The notes under the pieces were generated by a model that ran no database searches, was not told the DNA's origin, and was given only the letters and a program-made list of their open reading frames with translations. A DNA stretch of 64,000 nt from Solimonas terrae. GTDB lineage: Bacteria > Pseudomonadota > Gammaproteobacteria > Nevskiales > Nevskiaceae. Positions within the stretch are counted from its first letter, which is position 1, and every line of letters begins with the position of its first letter. The stretch covers positions 248,001-312,000 of the forward strand of contig NZ_JAAMOW010000001.1 of assembly GCF_011067135.1 (NCBI RefSeq), given 5' to 3'. The translations under genes were made by a program, and so were the position numbers. Shown here in pieces: positions 25,693 to 33,630 of the stretch.

Positions 25693-26606
25693 CAGCCGCC
25701 TCGGCGTGCCATCTCGAAACTGCGCTGCAGATGCTCGCCGAAGCCTGAGGGCAAAACCGGCAGCGTCCACTGCCGTGCCGGGTCGCGGATCGCAGCGATC
25801 TGCGCGCCGACGTCGTCGATCGTCCAGGACGGACGGTAGACGCCTTCCGTCTCGGCAACGAACGCCCGCGCGATTCGGCCGGCCATCGACACGTACAGCT
25901 CGCCGCTGACCGAGCAGGATTCGTGCGCCAGCCAGCCGACGACCGGCGCGACCAGATCCGCGCCCATCGGCGGATACTGTGCCGTGTCCAGGCCTTCGGC
26001 CATGCGCGTCACCGCGCCGGGCAGGATGATGTTGCTCTTGATGCCGTGTTCGGCGCCTTCGAGCGCGACGACGTTGTTGAGGCCGATGATCCCGGATTTC
26101 GAAACGGCGTACGGCACGCCGTTGGGAATGCTGTAGAGCCCCCCGATCGACGAGGTCAGCACGACGCGGCCGTAGCCCGCCTTGCGCATGTGCGGGAACG
26201 CCGGCCGCACGACATGGAACGCGCCCATCAGGTGCACGTCGACCACCGCCTTGAAATCCTCGTAGCTGATCTCGGCCAGCGAGCCGTAGCGCACGTTGCC
26301 GGCGTTGTGGATCAGCACGTCGATGCGGCCGAACTGCGCGAGCGCCGTGGCGATGATCGCCTGCCCGCCCTCGCGCGTCGCGACCGAATCGGTCGACGCC
26401 ACGGCCTCGCCGCCGGCGGCGCGAATCTCGCGCACCACATCCTGCGCCGGACCGTCGTCATGGCCCTCGCCTGCCATGCTGCCGCCGAGATCGTTGACGA
26501 CGACCTTGGCGCCTTTCGACGCCAGCAGCAGCGCGTACTCGCGCCCGAGCCCGCGGCCGGCACCGGTGATCACGGCGACACGGCCGTCGAATCTGCGTTC
26601 TGTCAT
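25692..26606 (-). CDS. SDR family oxidoreductase, multifunctional-enzyme-like
   Basis: A 304-residue SDR similar to the dehydrogenase part of 17-beta-HSD4/FOX2-type (3R)-hydroxyacyl-CoA dehydrogenases. The ATG at 26606 has GGAGG nine bases upstream. The alternative ATG at 26615 is too close to it. Motifs are TGAGRGLG, NDLGGS after beta-2, HNAGN, the Ser in LTSSIGG and the YAVSK active site. The long insertion after the cofactor region (MAGEGHDDGPAQDVV) and the C-terminal PSWTIDDVGAQIAAI are typical of this subgroup. It probably oxidises a hydroxyacyl-CoA or hydroxysteroid. It is flanked by repeat regions on both sides. Confidence 0.88.
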   Translation of the reverse strand: MTERRFDGRVAVITGAGRGLGREYALLLASKGAKVVVNDLGGSMAGEGHDDGPAQDVVREIRAAGGEAVASTDSVATREGGQAIIATALAQFGRIDVLIHNAGNVRYGSLAEISYEDFKAVVDVHLMGAFHVVRPAFPHMRKAGYGRVVLTSSIGGLYSIPNGVPYAVSKSGIIGLNNVVALEGAEHGIKSNIILPGAVTRMAEGLDTAQYPPMGADLVAPVVGWLAHESCSVSGELYVSMAGRIARAFVAETEGVYRPSWTIDDVGAQIAAIRDPARQWTLPVLPSGFGEHLQRSFEMARRGG

Positions 26607-26636
26607 GGTGGCCATCCTCCAAACGCGACCAAACAA

Positions 26637-27290
26637 TTCATTTCCTCTCCCGCATGAACATCGGGGAGAGCGCCAGGATGAGGGGCGCCGGTCAAAGAGA
26701 ACATCGATGCCGGATCCGGCTGACGCCCCCTCACCCCAACCCTCCCCCCCCCCGACCTGCGTCGAGGGAGAGGGGGTTCTCCAGATCGCCGGCCGATTCA
26801 GACGCTTGCCGATATCGATCACCGATTCCGACTCGCTCCGGTGCCCATCCTTCTTTCTTTCGTCAGCACCACCGTTCCAGACGCGTCGACAAGTTCATTC
26901 CCTCTGCCCGATGACCGTGGAGAACAGTTTCAAGGTGAGGGGCGCCGGCCGAAGAGAACATCAATGCCGGATTCGGCCGACGCCCCCTCACCCCAACCCT
27001 CTCCCCCGATCGGCGTCGAGGGAGAGGGAGCTCTCCGGATCGCCGGCCGATTTCGACGCGAGTCGGCATGGACCGCTGTTTCCGATTCGCTTCGGCATCC
27101 ATCCTGCGCTTTCCGTCAGCACCGCTGCTCTGAACGCGCCGCCGAACTCGTTCCCTCTCTCCCATGCATGGGGGAGAGGGTTAGGGAGAGGAGGCACGCC
27201 CTTCGCTGAAAGAACCGGCGCCAGATCCAGCCCGCATCCCTGTCTCGCCCTGACCCTCTCCGACTGTCGACAGGGAGATGGAATCCAGTG
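26637..27290. repeat. Two and a half copies of an imperfect 257-bp intergenic repeat
   Basis: The block GAGGGGCGCCGG followed by AGAGAACATC starts at 26680 and again at 26937, a period of about 257 bp. CATTTCCTCTCC-like openings recur near 26637, 26896 and 27150. CCCCCTCACCCCAACCCTC and GTCGAGGGAGAGGG occur in both main copies, and a poly-C run lies near 26745. The remainder of the roughly 700-bp gap shows no gene with plausible codon use. It seems to be an amplified extragenic element related to the CT-rich blocks at 23815-24010. Confidence 0.85.
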
Positions 27291-27301
27291 CCGTTCACCG
27301 T

Positions 27302-27880
27302 TCAACCCGCGGCCGACGGTTTCCGGGGCTTCCGTCGGTTCACCAGGGGCCGCTGATAACTCGGATCGTCCGGACTGCGTGACGACACGCCGTTGGCGGC
27401 GATGTCCGGCACATCGGCGAACGGCAGCGGCATCGCCGGCGGCACGCAGCCCCATTCGATGAGGTTCGTGCGCAGCGCGATCTTCCATTCGCCGTCACGG
27501 CGTTCGAAGCGATCGACGTAGCGGCCGCCGGCCATCCACAGCGATTCGTCACGGTTGCGCGCGACGAACAGGTAATAGGTTTCGCTGTGCGCGGTATCGC
27601 CGTCGATCTCGACCGTGTTGTTCAGCAGGCTGTGATGTGTCAGCCGCTGCCCTGCCTCGTGCATCGGCATCGCCCAGTCGTAGCAGTCGGCGGCGCTGCC
27701 GACGAACGGACCGGCCGCCATCACGGCATCGGCATGAAACGCCGACAGGTACAGCGCGCGATCGAAGCGGTCCATGCCGCGCGAGAAGCGCGTCAGGCAG
27801 TCGGCGATCTCCAGCTTGTCGGCGGCCTTTTCGAGCCGCGCCAGCCGCGCGCGATCGATGCTCACGCTGTCATTTGCCAC
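27302..27880 (-). CDS. SnoaL-like/NTF2-fold protein
   Basis: A 192-residue protein of the nuclear transport factor 2/SnoaL superfamily, which includes ketosteroid isomerases, cyclases and oxygenase beta subunits. The GTG at 27880 is chosen because GGAGG lies nine bases upstream. It overlaps the end of the upstream SDR gene. Conserved features are ADCLTRFSRGMDRFD near the N-terminus, HHSLLNNTVEIDGDTAHSE, and GGRYVDRFERRDGEWKI. It forms an overlapping unit with an SDR and another SnoaL protein. A lyase, hydratase or isomerase role on a cyclic substrate is likely but unproven. Confidence 0.8.
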   Translation of the reverse strand: MANDSVSIDRARLARLEKAADKLEIADCLTRFSRGMDRFDRALYLSAFHADAVMAAGPFVGSAADCYDWAMPMHEAGQRLTHHSLLNNTVEIDGDTAHSETYYLFVARNRDESLWMAGGRYVDRFERRDGEWKIALRTNLIEWGCVPPAMPLPFADVPDIAANGVSSRSPDDPSYQRPLVNRRKPRKPSAAG

Positions 27881-28763
27881 GGTAGTCGACCTCCGCAATC
27901 GGTTTCCAGATCGGCGAACCGCGCGTCGCGCGCGCCGACGGAATCACCGTGCCATCGACATCGGTGATGCCGTATTCCTGCGCCAGTTCGGCGGTCACGA
28001 ACTCGCCACCCGAGCGCTTCATGAGGTCCGGATCGACCGCCAGCGCGGCGATCACGCGGCCCGGATGCTCGACGCTGCTGCCGGTCATGTTGGTGATGGA
28101 CTTCGTCATCCGGCCACCCATCTTCGCGAGATTGTCGCGAGCCTTCTCGGTCAGCGTCAGGCCCTGCCACAAGGTCAGCGAGGCAACGTTGTGCGGCTGC
28201 AGTTCGATCGCCATGTCGCGCGCCATGCGGTCGGCCGCCGACTTCGAGGTGCCGAAGATCACGCTGTAGGTGTAGGTCACGGCGGCGAAGCCGGAGATCG
28301 CGACGATCAGACCGGATTGTTGCGGCGCCATGATCTTCGCTGCGTGCCAGGCCGCGACGTAGTTGGACTTCACGCCGACGTCCCACATCTCCAGGTTCGA
28401 CAGCGGCTTTTCCCAGAACGGTTTGCCGTCGAGCAGGTCCTCGGAAATGATGAAGGCGTTGTTGACGAGGATGTCGAGCCGACCCTGTTCGGCGCGAATC
28501 CGCTCGAACAGCGCCGCGACCTGCGCATCGTCGGCATGATCGCAGACCGCCGCGATGCCCTTGCCGCCGCTGGCCGCGCCACGCTCGTTGCACTCGGTGG
28601 CGGTGCCGCCGACCGTGCCCGGCAGATAGTAGTCGCCGGCATTGACAGTGCGACCGGTGACGTAGACCGTCGCGCCCTGCTCGGCCAGCACCAGCGCGAT
28701 GCCCTTGCCGATGCCGCGACTGGCGCCGGTGACGAGCGCGACCTTTCCTGAAAGCAGGCCCAT
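27870..28763 (-). CDS. SDR family protein with Phe in place of catalytic Tyr
   Basis: A 297-residue SDR similar to the DHRS1 group. The ATG at 28763 overlaps the TGA of the upstream gene (TGATG). Motifs are TGASRGIGKG, DILVNNAF and the Ser in IVAISGFAAV. The usual YxxxK reads FGTSK, with Phe where Tyr is expected, confirmed in the DNA at about 28250-28265. Another Tyr pair (TYTYS) lies just before. It is translationally coupled upstream and overlaps the downstream SnoaL gene, so the three products probably work together. Substrate unknown. Confidence 0.85.
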   Translation of the reverse strand: MGLLSGKVALVTGASRGIGKGIALVLAEQGATVYVTGRTVNAGDYYLPGTVGGTATECNERGAASGGKGIAAVCDHADDAQVAALFERIRAEQGRLDILVNNAFIISEDLLDGKPFWEKPLSNLEMWDVGVKSNYVAAWHAAKIMAPQQSGLIVAISGFAAVTYTYSVIFGTSKSAADRMARDMAIELQPHNVASLTLWQGLTLTEKARDNLAKMGGRMTKSITNMTGSSVEHPGRVIAALAVDPDLMKRSGGEFVTAELAQEYGITDVDGTVIPSARATRGSPIWKPIAEVDYRGK

Positions 28764-29317
28764 CAGCGTGCCTTGCCCTTGGCGAAGAAGCTTTCGCTGT
28801 GATCGCCGACCGCACGGCCGCTGAAGTGCGGCGCGCTGAACGGCATGCCCATCACGCCCTGCGACCAGTCGACCGACACGCCGGAATCCTGGAACCAGTC
28901 GTACAGCATCGTGCGCGCGGCAATGCGCCACTCGCCGTCGCGCCGCTCGAAGCGATCGAGGTAGCGACCACCGATCGTCGTGTCGCGGTGCTCGACACTG
29001 AAGTCGACGCGGTGATACGAGATCACCTGGGTCTCGACGCACGCGCGGTCGCCATCGAGTGCGCCGTCGAATTCAAAGTAGCTCTGGCCCAGCACATGCT
29101 GCGTGACCGGGATCGCCGGCGAGCCGGGCACGACCCACGCGAGGTATTCGTCGAAGTTGCCGGCGAACACGCCGTAGTCGCTCGTCGAATCCGGCCAGCA
29201 GCTCGCGCGGATCAGCGCGGCGTCGCGGCGGTCCTCGCCGCGCGCCAGACGCGCCAGACAATCGCGGATCTTCTCGCGATCGAGAAACAGCTTGAGTTCG
29301 CCGCTGACGGGGTCCAT
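28763..29317 (-). CDS. SnoaL-like/NTF2-fold protein
   Basis: A 184-residue SnoaL-type protein starting at an ATG with GGAGAG upstream. It shares with the 27302 gene the segment IGGRYLDRFERRDGEWRIA and a similar overall length, so the two are likely distant paralogues. It is the first gene of a three-gene overlapping unit (SnoaL, SDR, SnoaL) and is divergent from an AraC regulator whose gene begins about 310 bp away. The family includes isomerases, lyases and ring-hydroxylase small subunits. The exact role is unknown. Confidence 0.8.
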   Translation of the reverse strand: MDPVSGELKLFLDREKIRDCLARLARGEDRRDAALIRASCWPDSTSDYGVFAGNFDEYLAWVVPGSPAIPVTQHVLGQSYFEFDGALDGDRACVETQVISYHRVDFSVEHRDTTIGGRYLDRFERRDGEWRIAARTMLYDWFQDSGVSVDWSQGVMGMPFSAPHFSGRAVGDHSESFFAKGKAR

Positions 29318-29626
29318 GCCTGCTCGCTCTCCTCTGGTCTTTTCGTGTCGGGTCCGCCGTGCGCCGCGCGGACCAAGACCATGTTTACTCCCGATGGCCG
29401 TTCCCTCACTTGACCGATTCGGACAAACGCGCATGATTGGCCGGCTGTCGACATCAGGGACCTCCGAAATCCCCATACGTCATTCCTTGATCGGAATGAC
29501 GTGCGAGGAGCCGACGGCGACTACGCAATCCAGCGACGCGCTACGCAAGCGGCGCACCTGGATCGCCATGGCCGCCATGCGCCCTCGCGACGACGAACTT
29601 GTTCAGACCTTCCTCGGGAGCGGGCG

Positions 29627-30679
29627 GTGGGCCAGCGGTCATTCACGAAGCGGGAATCCGGCAAGGGCGCGGACTTCGACCTCGTGCACGCGCGGCTGCT
29701 GCGTCACTTCCCGGAACTGGTCGCGGAACTGGGCGGCGATCCGGCGGCCCTGATGCGCAAGGCCGGCGTCGATCCCGCCGACGATGCGGACAGCCTGCCG
29801 CGCGCCAGCTACCGGCAGGCCGTCGCGCTGCTGGAACACGCCGCCGCCGCGCTGCACTGTCCGGACTTCGGCATGCGCCTGGCAGCGCGCCAGAGCGACG
29901 GCATGTTCGGTCCGCTGGGCTCGGTGATGAAAAACTCCGCGACGCTGGGCGATGCGCTGGACTACGTCAGCACCCACAACTACGCGCACAGCCTCGCCGC
30001 GCGCGTCTGGCTCAAGCGGCTGCGCAGCGGCAACGCCGTGTTCGTCGGCCACGACATCCTGCTCGACCGCCTGCCCAACCGCAGCCAGGCGATGGAACAG
30101 CTGCTGCTCGTCGGTCACCTGTCGACGCTGGAGATCACCGGCGGTCGCGCCCGCGCGCGCCGCGTGCACTTCCGCCATCTCGCGATCTCGCCGCGCCGGA
30201 CCTACCGCCGCTACTTCGGCTGCGAGGTGCGCTTCGGCCAGAACGAAGACGGCGTCGTCTATTCCGACCGCGATCTCGCCAGCCCCATCGTCCACTCCGA
30301 CGCGCACGCCTACCGCAGCGCCATCGCCTTCATCGACCGCGAATTCACCGCACAGCGTCCGCCGCTGCATGCGCAGGCGCGCGGCCTGATCATGCAGCTG
30401 CTGGGCGGCGGCCAGTGCACGAACGAGAGGATCGCCGGCGAACTGAAGCTGCACCCGCGCACCCTGCACCGCCGCCTCGCGAGCGAGGGCACCAGCTTCC
30501 ACCGCATCAAGGACGAAGTGCGCCGCGACCTGATGCTCTACTACAGCCAGCAGACCGACCTCGACTTCGCGCGCGTGTCCGAACGCCTCGGCTTCGCCGA
30601 ACAGGCCGTGCTGAGCCGCAACTGCCAGCGCTGGTTCGGCGCGGCACCGACACGGCTGCGAGCAAGAGCGCCTTCCTAG
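29627..30679 (+). CDS. AraC family regulator with N-terminal arabinose-binding-like domain
   Basis: A 350-residue transcription factor. The GTG at 29627 follows GGGAG by about six bases and is preferred over longer extensions of low-quality sequence. Residues about 25-210 match the OruR/ArgR-like ligand domain (LVAELGGDPAALMRKAGVDP). The C-terminal 100 residues carry two helix-turn-helix motifs (NERIAGELKLHPRTLHRRLA and ARVSERLGFAEQAVLSR). It is divergent from the SnoaL/SDR unit and is the obvious candidate regulator of it, probably responding to the catabolic substrate. Confidence 0.88.
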   Translation: MGQRSFTKRESGKGADFDLVHARLLRHFPELVAELGGDPAALMRKAGVDPADDADSLPRASYRQAVALLEHAAAALHCPDFGMRLAARQSDGMFGPLGSVMKNSATLGDALDYVSTHNYAHSLAARVWLKRLRSGNAVFVGHDILLDRLPNRSQAMEQLLLVGHLSTLEITGGRARARRVHFRHLAISPRRTYRRYFGCEVRFGQNEDGVVYSDRDLASPIVHSDAHAYRSAIAFIDREFTAQRPPLHAQARGLIMQLLGGGQCTNERIAGELKLHPRTLHRRLASEGTSFHRIKDEVRRDLMLYYSQQTDLDFARVSERLGFAEQAVLSRNCQRWFGAAPTRLRARAPS

Positions 30680-30803
30680 CCGGAGCCCGGGCGCGGCGAA
30701 ACCCGGAAGCCCACCCGAGCGAAGTCACGCCGGCACTCCGCGGCTGGCAAAGCCAGCAAGATCGGTCAGGCGCCCGCACCGATGATTCGGCAAAGTGCGT
30801 CCC

Positions 30804-31694
30804 ATGAACGACGCGACACCCGATTCCGGCCCGAGCACGCACGCGCAGACCTATGCCCTGCGCTTCCGCCGCGTGCTGGACTTCATCGACGCGCATCTCG
30901 ATGAAGCGCTGACGGTGCAGCGGCTGAGCCGCATCGCGCACTTCTCGAAGTTCCACTTCCACCGCCAGTTCTCGGACTACGTCGGCATGCCGCCGAGCCG
31001 CTACGTCGCCCAGGCACGCCTGCGCCGCGCCTCGTACCGGCTCGCGTTCAACCCGCTGGAGCCGATCACCGAGATCGCGTTGCAGGCCGGCTACGAACGG
31101 CCGGAATCGTTTTCCCGCGCGTTCAAGGACGCCTTCGGCCAGTCGCCGACCGCGTTCCGCCAGCAGCCCGACTGGGCAACGTGGAGCGCGCAGTTCCACT
31201 GGATATCCCATCAGGAGATCGACCACATGCAGGTCCGCATCATCACCACCGAACCGGCGCTGGTCGCCGCACTCGAACACCGCGACGACCCGGCGCTGCT
31301 CAACGCCTCCGTGCAGCGCTTCATCGCCTGGCGCAAGGCAAGCGGCCTGTCGCCCGTCAACAGCAGCGACAGCTACGGCATCGCCTACGACGACCCGAAC
31401 ACCACGCCCGCCGAGGATTTCCGCTTCGACATCTGCGGCGCCGTCGCCGCACCCGTGCCGGAAAACGAATACGGCGTCGTCACCAAGACCATCCCCGGCG
31501 GCCGCTGCGCCGTCGTCCGCCACCAGGGCTCACCCGATCACATCGGCGGCAGCGTCTATCACCTCTACCGCAACTGGCTGCCGCACAGCGGCGAGGAACC
31601 GCGCGATTTTCCGGTGTACTTCCGATACCTGAACCTGCGGTCGGATACGCCGGAGCATGAGTTGCAGACGGACGTGTGTTTGCCGTTGAGGTGA
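30804..31694 (+). CDS. AraC family regulator with GyrI-like effector domain
   Basis: A 296-residue Rob/SoxS-like protein. The HTH region comes first (LDEALTVQRLSRIAHFSKFH, then EIALQAGYERPESFSRAFKDAFGQSPTAFR) in residues about 15-115. A GyrI/SRPBCC-like small-molecule domain follows (MQVRIITTEPALVAALEH, FDICGAV, GGRCAVVRHQG, DFPVYFRYLN). The ATG at 30804 lacks a strong ribosome site. This architecture is typical of regulators of drug or stress responses. It lies 125 bp after the other AraC gene and may be independent. Confidence 0.88.
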   Translation: MNDATPDSGPSTHAQTYALRFRRVLDFIDAHLDEALTVQRLSRIAHFSKFHFHRQFSDYVGMPPSRYVAQARLRRASYRLAFNPLEPITEIALQAGYERPESFSRAFKDAFGQSPTAFRQQPDWATWSAQFHWISHQEIDHMQVRIITTEPALVAALEHRDDPALLNASVQRFIAWRKASGLSPVNSSDSYGIAYDDPNTTPAEDFRFDICGAVAAPVPENEYGVVTKTIPGGRCAVVRHQGSPDHIGGSVYHLYRNWLPHSGEEPRDFPVYFRYLNLRSDTPEHELQTDVCLPLR

Positions 31695-31753
31695 TTGAGC
31701 GACTACCCAATCACAACAGTGGCGCTCGCTATTGAATCAGCGCTTGCGCAATT

Positions 31754-32632
31754 CTAGTTCTCGTTTAACCCATAGGGCTGACGACTGTGCAAGCGCTCCT
31801 TCCAAGTATTTTCCAGACGCACCACATCGCTCACCTCCATATCCGGAGAAACGCGCTGCAAGATGGTAAACCTGAAGGTTTTTGGGTCTCGGTCGCGAAG
31901 CAATTTGTTTCCGCCGTGGCCCGTTGAGCCATAGCCCATCCAGCGACCCAAAAGGTTGTCGCTTCCTGCAGCCGAGCCTACATATCCTTTTCCATCATGG
32001 GTGTCGAAAATGTAGTAGATGCCTCGCCAATGAGATAGCGCGTCCAACCAGCGCGTTGGCAGGACTCGTAGTTCATCCCAGGCAAGGTCAAGCTCATCCC
32101 AGGAGGGCATCGACGCGACCAGTGCAGAATCCTCCAGTATCGCTGCGACCGGGATGTCATTCCGTGAAGCCCAGCGATACCAAGATCGGTCGGGTGGCGG
32201 CCATACAACTACTAGCTTGCCTTGCCAATGCGCGTAGAAATCCGTAATCGCTAAATCGAACCAAAGAACGGAGGCACGTTCTTTCCGGAAACCCCGCATA
32301 CCGAATTTCTGCATCTCCTGGTATGCAGGCACCGCCCAGTATTGCTTCGTGGATAGCGACTTAGACGCACCTATGGCATACAAACCGACAAAAAGGGCTT
32401 TCCCTGCAGAATGGCGGATGAACGACGCGACATATCCCTTTCCCTGCAGCTTTTGCATGGTCTTCTCCAGCCGTTCCCCCTGGGTCTGCTGGTAGGCGTT
32501 GAAGACCTCGGGCCGCTCTGCAGCCAGCCAAGGAAGCACTTTGTTGAGTGCCGGCTCAGAAGGCCGGTGGCGGAGTACGAGAACGTGCGAGGGATCAATC
32601 CCCTGTTGGTTTAACAAATCATTTAATTTCAT
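31754..32632 (-). CDS. GIY-YIG nuclease-domain protein
   Basis: A 292-residue protein whose C-terminal part, from about residue 203, is a GIY-YIG nuclease domain. It contains RGIYYIFD, KGYVGSA with the second Tyr, Arg in LLGRWMGYG and Glu in LENTWKERL. The N-terminal 200 residues are not recognised. They contain WFDLAITDFYAHWQGKLVV and WYRWASRNDIPVAAI. The gene is more AT-rich than its surroundings and is isolated, which suggests horizontal transfer. Such proteins occur singly and in restriction or defence settings, but no partner gene is visible here. Confidence 0.8.
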   Translation of the reverse strand: MKLNDLLNQQGIDPSHVLVLRHRPSEPALNKVLPWLAAERPEVFNAYQQTQGERLEKTMQKLQGKGYVASFIRHSAGKALFVGLYAIGASKSLSTKQYWAVPAYQEMQKFGMRGFRKERASVLWFDLAITDFYAHWQGKLVVVWPPPDRSWYRWASRNDIPVAAILEDSALVASMPSWDELDLAWDELRVLPTRWLDALSHWRGIYYIFDTHDGKGYVGSAAGSDNLLGRWMGYGSTGHGGNKLLRDRDPKTFRFTILQRVSPDMEVSDVVRLENTWKERLHSRQPYGLNEN

Positions 32633-32736
32633 TTGGCCTCATGGAAAGTTTGAAGCGCTAAATAGATTTGCTCAGAGAGGTCATCCGCCTTCAGGAAGTC
32701 ACTTACATACGCTGCCAACACTGGACTGAAAGCCCC

Positions 32737-33345
32737 TCACTGAGCCGGCCGCGTCTCCACGCTGCTCGGCCGCGCCAGCAGCCGCTCACGCCATGCCGCC
32801 ACTGCCGGTCCCGGCGTGATTTCCATTAGCGGCAAAAATTCGATGAACGGGATGTAGGCAATGTCGGCGAGGCTGTAGGTGTTGCCGACGAGGTAGTCGT
32901 TGTTGCCGAGCTGCTGTTCGACGATGGCGAGGTGTTTGATGATCGCCTTCTGCGCGGCTTCGATCGCGGCCATGTCCCAGCGTTCCTTCGGCATGAAGCG
33001 CTTGGGGAAGATGATGGTGCCGGTCGGTGACGCCATCTGCAGATCGCAGAGACGCAGGTGCATGTCGACCAGGGCGCGGCCCTTGGCATCCGGCGGCGTC
33101 AGCGCCGGCTGCGGGTGCGTGGCTTCGAGGTACTGCAGGATGGCGGACGACTCATAGAGGACGAGGCCGTCTTCTTCCAGCGTCGGCACGCGGCCGTAGG
33201 GGTTGAGTGCGAGGTATTCCGGGCTGCGGTGCTGGCGCGCGGCCATGTCGATGATGACGGCTTCGTGCTTCAGGCCCTTTTCCAGCAGCGTGATGAGCAC
33301 GCGGCGCGCGTAGGTGGAAAACGGGTGGTAGTGCAGGCGGATCAT
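32737..33345 (-). CDS. Glutathione S-transferase family protein
   Basis: A 202-residue two-domain GST. The thioredoxin-like N-domain includes HYHPFSTYARRVLITLLEKG with the likely catalytic Ser or Tyr, a cis-Pro in GRVPTLEEDG and the glutathione-binding ESSAILQYLE. The all-alpha C-domain carries NDYLVGNTYSLADIAYIPF, the usual N-capping box. It would conjugate glutathione or act as a dehalogenase or isomerase in the cytoplasm. It stands alone between the GIY-YIG gene and a repeat region. Confidence 0.9.
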   Translation of the reverse strand: MIRLHYHPFSTYARRVLITLLEKGLKHEAVIIDMAARQHRSPEYLALNPYGRVPTLEEDGLVLYESSAILQYLEATHPQPALTPPDAKGRALVDMHLRLCDLQMASPTGTIIFPKRFMPKERWDMAAIEAAQKAIIKHLAIVEQQLGNNDYLVGNTYSLADIAYIPFIEFLPLMEITPGPAVAAWRERLLARPSSVETRPAQ

Positions 33346-33454
33346 GGTCAGCGCTCCTCGCTATGTGGCGCGGCTCCAATCTGCCGGCCGGCTCCTTGGG
33401 ATCGGCCTATTGTTCCAGATTGGGGGCCGTGTGTGCGGGGTGTGAATGAGGGGC

Positions 33455-33600
33455 GTGGGCGGCCCCTCGATACGTTTTGCTGCGCAAAACACTCGGGGCG
33501 AACGGGGGGACAGAAACATTTGGCTTCCCTGCCCGAGCCGTTCGTGCCCGGTGCCGAGCGAAGTGCGGTTTGTCGAGGCACGAACGGCTGCGCTCTAGAA
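33455..33600. repeat. Extragenic inverted-repeat element
   Basis: In the gap between the GST and DUF4403 genes, CCCCTCGATACGTTTTGCTG and CAAAACACTCGGGGCGAACG repeat the 154-bp family found at 25231-25692 on the opposite strand. A perfect 13-bp inverted pair follows, AGCCGTTCGTGCC (33536-33548) and GGCACGAACGGCT (33577-33589). The rest of the roughly 285-bp gap has no gene. Confidence 0.8.
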
Positions 33601-33630
33601 TGCGCGGATGCCGGACCGACTGACGTGGCG

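Noticed and set aside
25200-25770. Several short overlapping frames on both strands with nearly identical repeated peptides
   Set aside because: They are all produced by the 154-bp tandem repeat, lack ribosome sites and change frame between copies.
26654-27462. Plus-strand open frames through the intergenic repeats
   Set aside because: They consist of repeat-derived Pro/Arg/Ser sequence with no start signals and run into the antisense of the SnoaL gene.
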